Assembly (NCBI RefSeq): GCF_001638985.1
Contig: NW_017265167.1
Span: 370,888-384,317 of the forward strand
Reading direction: 5' to 3'
DNA: 13,430 bases
Source of the DNA: Phycomyces blakesleeanus NRRL 1555(-)
Taxonomy: Eukaryota; Mucoromycota; Mucoromycetes; Mucorales; Phycomycetaceae
Shown here: positions 1 to 9,447 of the stretch, one piece after another
Numbering within the stretch: position 1 is the first letter of the stretch
How the letters are laid out: every line of letters starts with the position of its first letter
Notes under the pieces: model-generated
Database searches by the model: none
What the model was told of the DNA's origin: nothing
Seen by the model: only the letters and a program-made list of their open reading frames with translations
Program-made: the position numbers and the translations under genes

Positions 1-3000
1 AATATATCTCCAGTCTCCAGCTATCCAGATCAAGAATCAAGATTCCGATCTCCCCGCCATGGTTATAGGTATAAAAAGCATTATGGGCATATACTCATTA
101 TTTTAATCTAGTTCTAGTCTCCAGCCATCCAAGTCGAGCGTCAAGGTGCCGATCTCCCGTTTTATGGTTATAGGTATAACAAAAATCGATGAGCAATCAC
201 ACTCGGCTTTATTTATTTCTAGTGTTGAATCCACCAAGATCATGCTTCACGGATCCGGATTCAGTCCGTGGCTATAGGTATACAAAAACTCGATGAGCAA
301 TTACTCATTGGATTTTATATATTTCTAGTGTCTACTCATCCACGGCAATTATCAGGATCCGATTTTCATGAATTGTTATAGCTAACCAAGTTTCCTTTAA
401 ACCTTTACTTAAAACAAACTATACTCTTTATTTATACTTTCTTTTGATGGCAAAGAACGATGATCAAATATACATCCATTATGGAAGGTATACAAGTCGT
501 TCTTGGCCATTACTAACCTAGAAGTATATATGACTATTGTTTTTACTCTCCAGGCCAAACAGCAAGGATCAAAACTCAAATTTGGGCTACAGGTAAACAA
601 GTCTTCTTGAGCTTTTACTTACTGTCATTTATATATTTCTAGTGTTTTTTTTTCCTTAAAGTTCAAATATCAAAGATCTGATTTCAAATCAAGGTTACGG
701 GTACACACTTTTCTCTCTGTCTTTACATGGTTTCTTTTGTATTGGCCTAGTGTGTTTACGATCCGGCTACACAATGAAAATTTTGTTTTCCTTCCAGTGC
801 GACAGGTATATACATCTAGTTCGGCCTTTAGTTACTGTTGGCTTTATTTCTCTACTGGCTTCATAGTCCAAGCCAGCCATCATGGATCCTATATCCGTCC
901 AGTGTTACAGGTATACACTTCTCTTTGGGATTTTACTTACTGTCGGTTTTAATTTTCTACTGTCCTTAAAGTCAAGGCCAACGACCAATCATCTGATATC
1001 CGCCTAGAATTACAGATATAAAAATGTTATTGGGCCGTTACTTATAATTGTTTTTGTTTCTCTAGTGTCCTTGCAGTCAAGGGTAACGAGCAAGAACCCG
1101 GTCTTCATATTGGGATATAGTGTTACGCATCTCTTTGATTTTTGACTTGCTGCAAACTGTATTTTTTCTCGTGACTTTACAGTCAAATTCAACACTCAAG
1201 GATTCGGTTTCCATCAAGTTTTACAGGTATACAAATCTGACAAGTGCTTTTATTTAATGTGTCTTTTTTTTTGTCAAGTGCCTTTACTGTCTATGCCAAT
1301 GATTCCGAATCCGAGCCCTATCCAGAGTGACAGGTATACAAATATGTTTGCGTCTTTACTAACTTTTAGTTTTATATGTCTAGTGCCTATACGGTTTAGG
1401 CCGAAGAACTAGGACTTGATATTCATCCAGACTTGCAGATATATATTTTTCGTTGGGCCGTTGATTATTGGCTTTTTTTATCCGTCTATTGTTTTTACTG
1501 TCAAGGGCAACCATCAAGGATTCGATCTCCATCCAGTATGACAGGTATACACTTTTCTTTGGGTTTCTACTTATCGCTTGTTTTTTTTTGTCTAGTGTTT
1601 TCACCGCCCAGGTCGAAGAACAAGGATTTCTTCTTCATCCACGGTTACAGGTATACAATTCTCTTTTAGCCTTTGCATAACGCTTGTTTGATTTTTCTAA
1701 TTTCATTAATGTCTATGCTAAATAATAAGCATCTACTCTCCATCTAAGGCCATAGGTTTAAAAAATATTTTTAAGTATTATTTTACTATTTATTAATTAA
1801 TTAATTATTATTTTTTAATTTTACACAGCCAAGGCCAATCGATCCAGGTTTACTGTCCTCTAGGGTAACAAGTATATGTACATACCTGATCGTTTACTTA
1901 CTGCTTGTTGTTTCGAGTAATTTTTATTTATTCAAACTGAATTACCAAAGTTTTACTATCTACCTCGTGCCTGAGGTATACAGGTCTCATTTAGTACTCA
2001 CGTATCACTTATTATTCTGTCTAGCTTTTTTATAGTTTAAGCCAGCAATCGGGTTTTTAATCTCCATTAAGGATTAAAGGTATACATGACTATGTGAACC
2101 TTTACTTACTAGCTATTATATTTTCTAGTCTTTTTACAGGAAAGGCCCACAATTAATATGAGTTGTCTATCCGGGGGGGACAGGTATACAAATCTGCCAA
2201 AAAATCTACTTACTATATATTTGCATAATGTTTTTACAGCCGAAGCCAACGATCAAAGCTTTGATATTCTTTTGGGCTCACAGGTATAAAAGTCTCTTTG
2301 ACTTTTTAGGTACTATCAGTTGTTTTGTTCTAACCCTTTCTTCTCCGTAGCAAGCGTTCAATGCTCAGCTCTACATCAAAGGTCGCAGGTATACAAGAAT
2401 CTTTAAGCAATTTACTAAAAATTAGATTTTCCTAGCGTTTACATAGTCAAGGCGAAATGATCATGTTCTTTCTATCCATTCAAGGTTCTGGGTACACACG
2501 CACATTTTAGCATTTATTCTTCACTGGTTGAATCTTTTTAATCTTTGACAGTCCATGCCGAGAATCAAGGTCGCACTTCAAAAAATAGGGTTAAGGTATA
2601 CATGCCTTTTTAAGCATTTACTTACTACTAGATGCTTTATTCAGACTTTATACAGTCGAGACCAAAGATCAAGAGCCCGATTTCCGCATAGATTTACAGG
2701 GATACAAGTGGCTTTCTTTACCCATTAACATATTGATAGCTGTTTGAAGCAGTCTTTTTACAGTTCAATTCAACAGTCAAGGTTCAAATCCCCGTCAAAA
2801 ATCACTGATATACTGCCACTTTTTAGTATTTACTTACTGCCAATTGTGTTTCTTTAGTCTACTCACAGAAAAGGCCAACAATCAAGATGCCACTCTCCTT
2901 CTTGGATGTTAGGTATACCAGTATCTTTGGGTATTTACCTATTACCAGCTTTAGTTCGGTAGTCTTTTCACAATTGAGGCCAACACCCAAGATTCCATAG

Positions 3001-5920
3001 TTCATGCAGGGTTACTGGTATATATACCTCTTTGAGCATTTGCTTGGTGTCTGCTATATTTGTCTAGTCTTTTCATAGTCAAGGCTACTAATTGAGATTC
3101 CGCTGCTCATCTAGGGTAAAAGGTATATATGCTTTTTTTTTAATAGTTAATCATTGCTTGTTGAAATTGTCTAACAATTTTACAGTCAACGCTGATGATC
3201 AAGTTTCTGCTATTCGTCGAGGTAACAGGCGTACACCCTCCTTTGAATATCTTTCTATCATCCATCATATTTATCTAGTCATACCATAGTCCACACCAAG
3301 GTTCAAGAGTTTAGTCTCCACCCAGGTTCACAGACATTCAAGTATAATTGCCCTTTTAGGACTGCCGGCTGCTATTGCCTATTGCTTTTAATATATAGGT
3401 CAAGGGATAAATTTCCTACTCTCAACCATGAGCCACAGGTATCACCGTTTATTTTGAACATTTATTTATTATCGATTACATTTGATTAGTATTTTAAATC
3501 CGAGTCCAACGATCAAGCTTCAGCTTTCCGGGAAGGGTTGAAGATATCCATGTATCTTTGATTTTTTTTAATATCGACTGAATTTCTCTGGCGTTTGCAC
3601 ATTCAAGTCCATTGATCAAGTCTTTGGTCATTATCAAGTTTCCACTCAACATTATTGGGTAAAGGTATATAAGATTCTTAGATTACTTTTTTACAGCCAA
3701 TGACATTTATCAAGCGTTTTTAGAGTCCTGGTCAACGATCAAGATCCTGCTATTAATTCAACGTTTTAGATATATAAGTGTATTTAAATATTACTTTACT
3801 ACTGATTCTATCTATTTAATCTTTTTTTTCTTTTTCTTTTTTACATTCTATGCTAGCCCTCACGGCTCTAGTCTCCATCAAGGCTTATAGACATACAAGG
3901 TTTTTTTTATTGGAATATGTTCTTACTATCAGTTTTAATTTTTCTAGTAATTTCACAGTTCATACCAACGATTAGGCGTCCGATTTCTATCCAGGGCTAC
4001 AGGCATACATCTTTATTACACCATTTACTTACAGCCTGTTTTATATGTCCAGAATCTTCACAGCTCATGTCAACAGTCACGGTTTTGACCTACATCTCCA
4101 ACCATAGGTATATATATATTTCCGAGAATTTACTTACTATTAGGTGTATTTTTCTAGTGTTTTCATAGTAAAGACCAACGATTAATATTCCGACATTTTC
4201 CTACAGTCATAGACATACAAGTCTCTTTGAGCCTTTAGTTACTTTAAGCTGTATATTCCCATACTTTTTATGGCAAAGACCAGCGATCAAGGTTTCACTC
4301 TCCATAAAAATCCTCAGGTATACAAAACTCTTTAAATATTTTCTTACTATCAATTAGATTATTCTAGTGTTTACACAGTCAAAGCCAAACTATAAAGCCT
4401 CTGTTGCCCGTCCAAGTTCTCCAGTATATATATATTGAGCATCTACTTACTGGTTGTTGTTTTTAGTTATCTTGACATAGTCAAAACCAACGATTAAGGT
4501 TTCACCATACATCCAGGGTATGAGATACACATGTCTCGTTTAGTATTTAGCTATCAACTATTATTTTGTCTAGCTTTTTTTTTATATATTTTAAGCCAAC
4601 GATCAAGTTTTGAGTATTTATTCATGATCACAGGTATATATTTCTTTTTGAACATATACTTATTGTTGGCTTTCTTTTTTTAGTCTATTTACCACCAGGG
4701 CGAACGATCAATATTCCGCTCCCCATTTTGGGCTATATGTATACATGACTCTTTAAGCAGTTAATACTTGTCGCTTTTATTTGTCTAGTCTTTTAATCGC
4801 CAAGTCCAAAATTTATGGCTCTGCTCTACATCATGGGCCGTAGGTATACAAGTCTCTTTGTGAATCTATTCACTGATGGTTATAAATACTTATAATTTCA
4901 CAGTTGGTGTCAAAGACCATTGTTTAACTCTTATTCATATGTTACAGGTATACATTGTTTAGTTGCCCATTTTTCTTTGAATGATGCTTGTATTTGCTTA
5001 TTTTTTTCTTCTCTTCGTAGTTTAGGTCAATTATCATGGTTCTATTCTTTATTAAGGATTAAAGACATAGGAGGAGTTTTTAAAATTTTCTCACTGAAAA
5101 TTGTATTTACTAATTTTTTTTACAGCCGATACCAGGTATCAGTATTCTACTCTCTATTGTGGGCCACAGCTATATTTGTCTTTATTTACTATTTCGATAG
5201 CACAATCTAACGCTAAAAAACTCAATCTCTATCAAGGGTCACAGGTATACCAGTTTATTTGAATATATTACTACAAATTATTTTTGTATATTATTTTAAA
5301 CAGACAAGCCCAACGATCAAGATTTCGGGCTCGAGTATCATATATCTGCATATGTATTTGTTTCAATAACTACTTTATGCTGTTTCTATAGGACCTTACA
5401 GTCATATTTAATGCTAAACATTAAAACTTTAGTTTTAGGTATGGATTCTAGGTATACAACAATTTTTGACCACTCAGTACTACTTGCTTTATATAAGAAG
5501 TGTATGTGTAGTTGAAGCCATATAATTTAAGCTGGTTAAAGGTATAAAAGGCTTTTGAGAAATTCACCGACATCTATACCTTTTTTATGTATTTGATATC
5601 AAGGATCAAGTAACAAATTTGTGCTCCCCGTCATTGTTTAAAGATATACAAGTATTTTTTAAATTTTTTCTTTTATTAATGTTTTCATTTCAGCAGTGTA
5701 TTTCCAATTGATTTAAAGGATCAAGTTTTTGCCTCCATTATAGACTAAACGTATACAGTGCTATTTGAAAATTTAAATAATGTAATTTGCTTTCGTCTAG
5801 TACTCACAGTCAAGACAAGTATCAGGGCTCCACGTTTCCTCATAGAATAGAAGTGAACAAGACTCTCTGAACATTTAATTACTGCCTCTTTTAACTACAG
5901 CTTGGCCTTACCGTACTTAC
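1..5920. repeat. Diverged tandem satellite array, period about 105 bp, roughly 55 units
   Basis: A single motif recurs across the whole stretch at near-constant spacing. Copies of GGTATA or close variants start at about 67, 173, 277, 487, 592, 700, 805, 910, 1226, 1333, 1544, 1650, 2183, 2283, 2388, 4317, 4633, 4843 and 4947. Neighbouring copies are 100-108 bp apart, and gaps in this list are filled by weaker variants such as AGATATA, AGACATACA and GGCATACA. Reading units against each other gives ordered modules: CAGGTATACAAGTCTCTTTG, then TTTACTTACTG, then a T-rich segment with TTTGTCTAGT, then TTTTCACAG, then TCAAGGCCAACGATCAAG, then CCGATCTCCATCCAGGGTTA. Units are strongly diverged, but few have large indels (one near 3543-3664 is about 121 bp). 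The array starts before the window and fades out near 5850-5920. No intact long ORF is present; the 60-96 codon ORFs inside it fall in different frames and are translations of the repeat. I do not recognise the family. Confidence 0.9.
1791..1810. repeat. TTAA-type microsatellite inside one satellite unit
   Basis: A short run of about four TTAA steps sits inside one unit of the 105-bp array, replacing the usual T-rich segment before an ACACAGCC acceptor-like motif. It looks like local slippage and not a separate element. Confidence 0.6.
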
Positions 5921-6250
5921 ATTCGCTACTTATCCTGTGGCTGCAAGGAATCACATAACATTAGCATAACGTTATTACTGCTCATCATCTATCCCAATTA
6001 ACAACATTAGCAACTCGGCATACTTTAGCTTATTTGTTAGTTTTGGGTATGTTTAATTCAGCCACTAGATTATCCACTGTATTGTATATCGCAAACCTCT
6101 GGATATATCCTCACAGTATCCTCCCCATGCTAACATGAGCCACGAAACTGATCCCACTCAATCTCTAATATTCAATCATTATAGCTACCACAATCACTTT
6201 TGAAGCGCTAGTATCTAAATCAATAGCGTATTAACAGTTGAAGGTCAGCT

Positions 6251-6355
6251 ATGCATACGTATATGGCTACTCACGGGGCTATCTTCGTCGTCCTCGTCGC
6301 CACCCAGGGAATATTCCCTGAACTAGACATCTTATTCGCCATTTATTTAACCTAA
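6251..6355 (+). CDS. Doubtful 34-aa hydrophobic small ORF
   Basis: An ATG-to-TAA frame of 34 codons, with an in-frame TGA at 6239-6241 upstream. The predicted peptide is hydrophobic in the middle (segments such as AIFVVLVATQGIF and LDILFAIYL), so it could form one membrane segment if translated. The patch is richer in GC and CpG than its surroundings. The opposite strand of the same patch reads as an acidic run (GDEDDED) in a frame without a usable start, so the composition alone may produce both. I recognise no family. The ORF is short enough to arise by chance. Confidence 0.15.
   Translation: MHTYMATHGAIFVVLVATQGIFPELDILFAIYLT
6305..6320. repeat. Perfect 16-bp palindrome
   Basis: CAGGGAATATTCCCTG equals its own reverse complement. 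It lies in the GC-richer patch of the spacer. It could be a dimeric protein-binding site or chance; nothing nearby decides between them. Confidence 0.5.
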
Positions 6356-6779
6356 TAGATCATACATACGCTCAATCAGCGTAGCCAATGCCATACTAGA
6401 TATCCATTCAATCTTCGATTATACATTTCGTGCTATATGGGGTGTTCATTTCAAATTTATCTCTAGGCATATAGGAGCTAAATCTACATTACACACTAAA
6501 AGATTCGAAGCTGAATAAGATTTAGTTTTTGTCTAGCTTCCTCATTTTTAAATAAATTACCTCCAATACACATTACAAAAAAAAATAACTTGGCTAGTTC
6601 CATTCTCTGTGTAATTTTTAATAGCTTTGTGTTGGTGTTAATAGGAAAAAAAGGAGGATTCTGTGGTTTTTAGTGTCGATTCTGGTAGTTTTGTGAAGTC
6701 ACTGGAAACACGGAGGTTTGAATGATGATTTAGTTTTGGCGGGAGTTGCATGTACACTGAAAAGTTGTAGAAAAAACAA

Positions 6780-6882
6780 GGCTATCCTTACGGACAAGAC
6801 GACGGGACAAGATTTTGAGGAAAAGATATCCATCTCTGACGTCAGAGATGATTAGTGTAACAATCCCATTTTTTTTGGGGGG
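6780..6882 (+). repeat. Left terminal inverted repeat of the MULE
   Basis: It begins GGCTATCCTTACGGACAAG and ends in a T-run followed by six Gs. Over 103 positions it differs from the reverse complement of the right end at seven places by my count, four of them clustered just outside the central palindrome (6822-6830). It contains a direct repeat GGACAAGA at 6792-6799 and 6805-6812 and a 20-bp palindrome at 6831-6850. The transposase start codon follows 91 bp after the TIR, so this TIR probably also carries the promoter. Confidence 0.95.
6831..6850. promoter_or_regulatory. 20-bp palindrome with CRE core in left TIR
   Basis: CATCTCTGACGTCAGAGATG is perfectly self-complementary. Its centre TGACGTCA is the full consensus for CREB/ATF-type bZIP dimers. 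It lies 124 bp upstream of the chosen transposase ATG, a plausible promoter position. It could instead be a transposase-binding site, since it is shared by both ends. Confidence 0.55.
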
Positions 6883-6973
6883 AGCGACTAGATAAATGGT
6901 TCTTCGGATTGCCAATAAAATCACTGCCCTTTTTTTACTACAACATCAGCGCATAATTTTTTTGACATTTAAC

Positions 6974-9367
6974 ATGAGCAACATCAACAACACCAACAAC
7001 ACCAATGACCTTGTCATTGTCAGTGAGACTTCTTCCAAGAAGTACAATACTGCTTTGACCGAGTTTAATTCTATCTTTCTTGTTGGAAGACAATTTTCTT
7101 CAACTGTAGCTGTTCGTGAAGCTGTCAAGGCATATGGTGCCACGCATAATATTGCATTTTCCACCATGTTTTCATCAGAAACTCGCATAAAGATGATCTG
7201 TAAGCATGCGGGCGAATATAGAGACACTCGTAAGGCTGCAAAGATTGCTTTAGAAACCTCTGCCAGCAAAGAGAGTCCCCTTCCTGGATGGGAAAGAAAA
7301 CGTGCCAAGGATACACAAAAGCATGGCTGCCAATGCTTTGTGTACGCCTCTAAGAAAAAAGACGGAAGAGTTGCTGTGCACTCGTGCGAGGCACAACATA
7401 ACCATCCAATTGAGGAAGATCGTAGGGCGTATGCTATGCACCGAAAACTTTCGCCTGAGGCCATGGCCCTTGTAACAAGACATCTGGAGAATAACGATGA
7501 TGTATCAACCATCTTCAACAGTTTGAAGATATGTGGATACACCAATGTCGTACGTAAAGACATTGAGAACATCAAGCAGCACTTTGGAAAAGATTATGAA
7601 GGAAAGGAGATGTTCGGTTTTATTACCACTTTACAAGACCTGGACTTCTATATCCGCTATACTGTTGATAATACAGATGACAAAAGAATCAACATGGTTT
7701 TCTTTGTTCGCAAGGATGTAATTGAGGAAGCGCGAAGAATGCCTGAGACGATAATCATCGACGCTACATATAAGACAAATAGCCATAGAATGACATTTGT
7801 CAATATTGTTGGTACCAGTAATGTAACTAGTAAATCTCGCGGAACATTGAAGACATTCCCTATTGCTGGTGCTTGGGTAGAGCATGAAACGGTTGAGAAT
7901 TATCTCTGGGTACTTCGTTGTCTCCGTGATGCAGTTTGGCCAGATGTCGAAGACAATAACAGCGGCAATAGTAACAACAATACAGCAACAACAACACAAA
8001 CAAAAACAAACACATACACACCTCTTCTTCCTAATGTGTTTATAACTGACAACGAGAAAGCATTGCGAAATGCAATTACCTGTGTTTTCCCTGAGTCGAA
8101 GCAAGTCTTATGCTATAAGCATATAAAAGATAATTTCAAAAAAGACTTGCTACCGACGATGAAGGGAGAAGAGAGCAGTGAGAAGAGAGAGCTTTTGGAG
8201 ACTTTGGCAGGGTTTCTTGACAAGATTGCTTTGAAGTGCGAGACGCCCGAAGAAGTAAAGAAAGAGACAGATGGGTACCTCGAGTTTGCAAAGGAGAATT
8301 GCAAGAATCAGGGGAAAACCGCCAGTAATTTCCTTGAAAGGTACATATAGAGCCATTGAACTTGACAAAAATAGCTTATTAATTATAAAAAATTGGTAAT
8401 TTTTGTATAATTTACTAGAAAAATGAAAGACAAGGAGAACTGGGTAAACATGTACGTTTATAAATACCCTCACTTTGGAAATCGTACCTCCAACCGCGCA
8501 GAAAGTGCACATGCTTCCCTCAAGCATTCTCTTGGTACCTCTTCTGATAAATTGATGACAGTGACACTAAAAGTGAAAAAGTGGTATCAGGAACTGGTAA
8601 GTTTGCATTATCTTATTTTATTTTATGTGTTAGTTGAATAAGTTCTCTAATTATAATTATTTGCTATAATATATTTGTATATTAAATAGGTTGATGATCG
8701 TAAATGCAGATTAATGACAGAGTGCCTCGGAGAGAGCACAGAAGTTGTGTTTGACAAAGTCAACGGAGTGAGACTAAATGACATTCGTCAAAAAATTAGC
8801 CGCTTTGCAATGGACAAAATCAAACTAGAACTATCAAAATCAATCATACCTGAAAAATTGACCAAAGAGTGCAAATGTCTCTTACATTACAACTATCTCC
8901 TACCATGCTATTATACACTCGCTACTTTTAATACAATTCCAATCTCCCTAATTCCAAGACGCTGGAGAAAAGATTATCTAGAAGGAGAAGGTAATACATA
9001 TAACAGTTATAACATTATTTTCTCATATGCTATATAATTGTATATAGACCACTTGACAATTAACAACGCAGAACCAGTACCAGCAAACATTGCTAAAATA
9101 ACAACTATATCGCCTCAATTTGATTACGATCTTGAGCTTGTTCATGAAGGCTTTCACAGTACACACAGCAAACAAGAACAAATAGATATACATAATTTAG
9201 TAAAAAACATACTAGAAAAAACGACCAAGCAGAAACTTGAGGATCTTAATGGTCCAACAATAGTGGAAGACATCAAAGGCCGACCCAAAAATACAAAGCG
9301 TGAAATGATTGCATTACAGCACTGCATTGAAGCTGAAAAAGAAAAAGATACAAAAAAATTAAAATAG
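6974..9367 (+). CDS. MULE-type transposase, exons 1-4 (FAR1-like finger, DDE core, SWIM-like motif)
   Basis: Joined exons 6974-8340, 8419-8596, 8690-8990 and 9048-9367 read through as one frame of 721 codons, ending at TAG 9365-9367. This is the DNA-cutting enzyme of the element. Residues about 60-145 form a FAR1/WRKY-GCM1-like zinc finger (C76, C119 and/or C121, H142-N-H144), presumably binding the TIRs. The catalytic core shows D263 (IIDATYKTN), D359 (ITDNEKAL), the MULE-typical C380-x2-H383, and E484 (SNRAESAHASLK) in exon 2. Between D263 and D359 lies an Asn/Thr-rich insert (about 325-352). A SWIM-like motif C576-K-C578..C588-Y-Y590 lacks the usual final His. I chose ATG 6974 over the upstream in-frame ATG 6896 because it has A at -3 and a typical polar N-terminus; the 26 extra residues are hydrophobic and start just 14 bp inside the TIR. 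The frame probably continues into an OTU domain after a -1 shift at 9352-9358. Confidence 0.9.
8341..8418 (+). other. Transposase intron 1 (78 nt)
   Basis: Donor GTACAT, acceptor TTTACTAG. Removal joins AG to A to make an Arg codon and continues directly into KMKDKENWV..YPHFGNRTSNRAESAHASLK, which carries the third catalytic acid. Without splicing the frame stops at 8348-8350. Confidence 0.85.
8597..8689 (+). other. Transposase intron 2 (93 nt)
   Basis: Donor GTAAGT (consensus), acceptor TTAAATAG. It falls between codons, joining ..KKWYQEL to VDDRKCRLMTE in frame. The intron is AT-rich and contains stops in the reading frame. Confidence 0.88.
8991..9047 (+). other. Transposase intron 3 (57 nt)
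   Basis: Donor GTAATA, acceptor TGTATATAG. Removal joins G to AC to form an Asp codon, linking ..DYLEGE to HLTINNAEP in frame. It sits just after the SWIM-like motif. Confidence 0.82.
9352..9358 (+). other. In-phase A_AAA_AAA heptamer, candidate -1 shift site
   Basis: Seven As sit so that the zero-frame codons are ACA AAA AAA TTA, the exact phase of a -1 slippery heptamer. Slipping back one base here bypasses the TAG at 9365-9367 and reads KIAKEQKK up to the intron 4 donor, in the frame used by the OTU exon. The same result would follow if one A had simply been lost from the run, or if an assembly error shortened it. I see no obvious downstream stem to support programmed slippage, and the spliced context changes it anyway. 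Confidence 0.45.
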
Positions 9368-9383
9368 CAAAAGAACAAAAAAA

Positions 9384-9447
9384 GTGAGTATTCATTTATA
9401 ATACATTACATAAATCTATTTCACTCAAGTTTTTCTCTATTTTCTAG
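9384..9447 (+). other. Transposase intron 4 (64 nt)
   Basis: Consensus donor GTGAGT after an A-run, pyrimidine-rich acceptor TCTATTTTCTAG. The downstream exon opens in the frame that lies -1 relative to exon 4, so the intron joins transposase to OTU only if the frame change at 9352-9358 is taken into account. Confidence 0.72.

Larger units (their letters stand above)
5921..6779. other. Unique AT-rich spacer between satellite and MULE
   Basis: The 105-bp repeat is no longer recognisable here and no gene can be supported. The only compositional departure is a more GC-rich, CpG-containing patch at about 6270-6320. That patch holds a perfect 16-bp palindrome and a doubtful short ORF, listed separately. 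The segment just left of the MULE (about 6640-6779) is G-rich on the plus strand but has no open frame of note. Confidence 0.6.

Noticed and set aside
737..952. ORFs of 60-96 codons within the satellite (for example 737-952, 1433-1669, 3917-4168, 4920-5210) as small membrane proteins
   Set aside because: They are translations of the 105-bp unit in different frames, recur as the same motifs, and start at arbitrary points in the unit.
2775..2795. GGTTCAAATCC, a perfect tRNA B-box, suggesting a pol III array
   Set aside because: It occurs in one diverged unit; other units read GATTCCGATCTCC or similar, and there is no A-box or tRNA fold at the right distance.
1..5920. CRISPR-like repeat-spacer array
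   Set aside because: There are no identical repeats alternating with unique spacers; the whole 105-bp unit is one diverged tandem repeat, and the window is eukaryotic.
6281..6350. Minus-strand gene start with an acidic GDEDDED exon and GTGAGT donor
   Set aside because: The acidic frame has a stop just upstream and no ATG, and the presumed next exon is closed in the joining frame.
6896..6973. ATG 6896 as transposase start
   Set aside because: It adds 26 mainly hydrophobic residues directly after the TIR, has a weaker start context (T at -3), and is not needed for any domain.
6946..7575. 209-codon ORF on the minus strand opposite exon 1
   Set aside because: It is antisense to well-supported transposase sequence with recognisable motifs; the minus frame shows no domain.
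7631..8104. 157-codon minus-strand ORF with a Cys-rich stretch
   Set aside because: The Cys/Val run is the antisense of the AAC/ACA low-complexity insert in the transposase.
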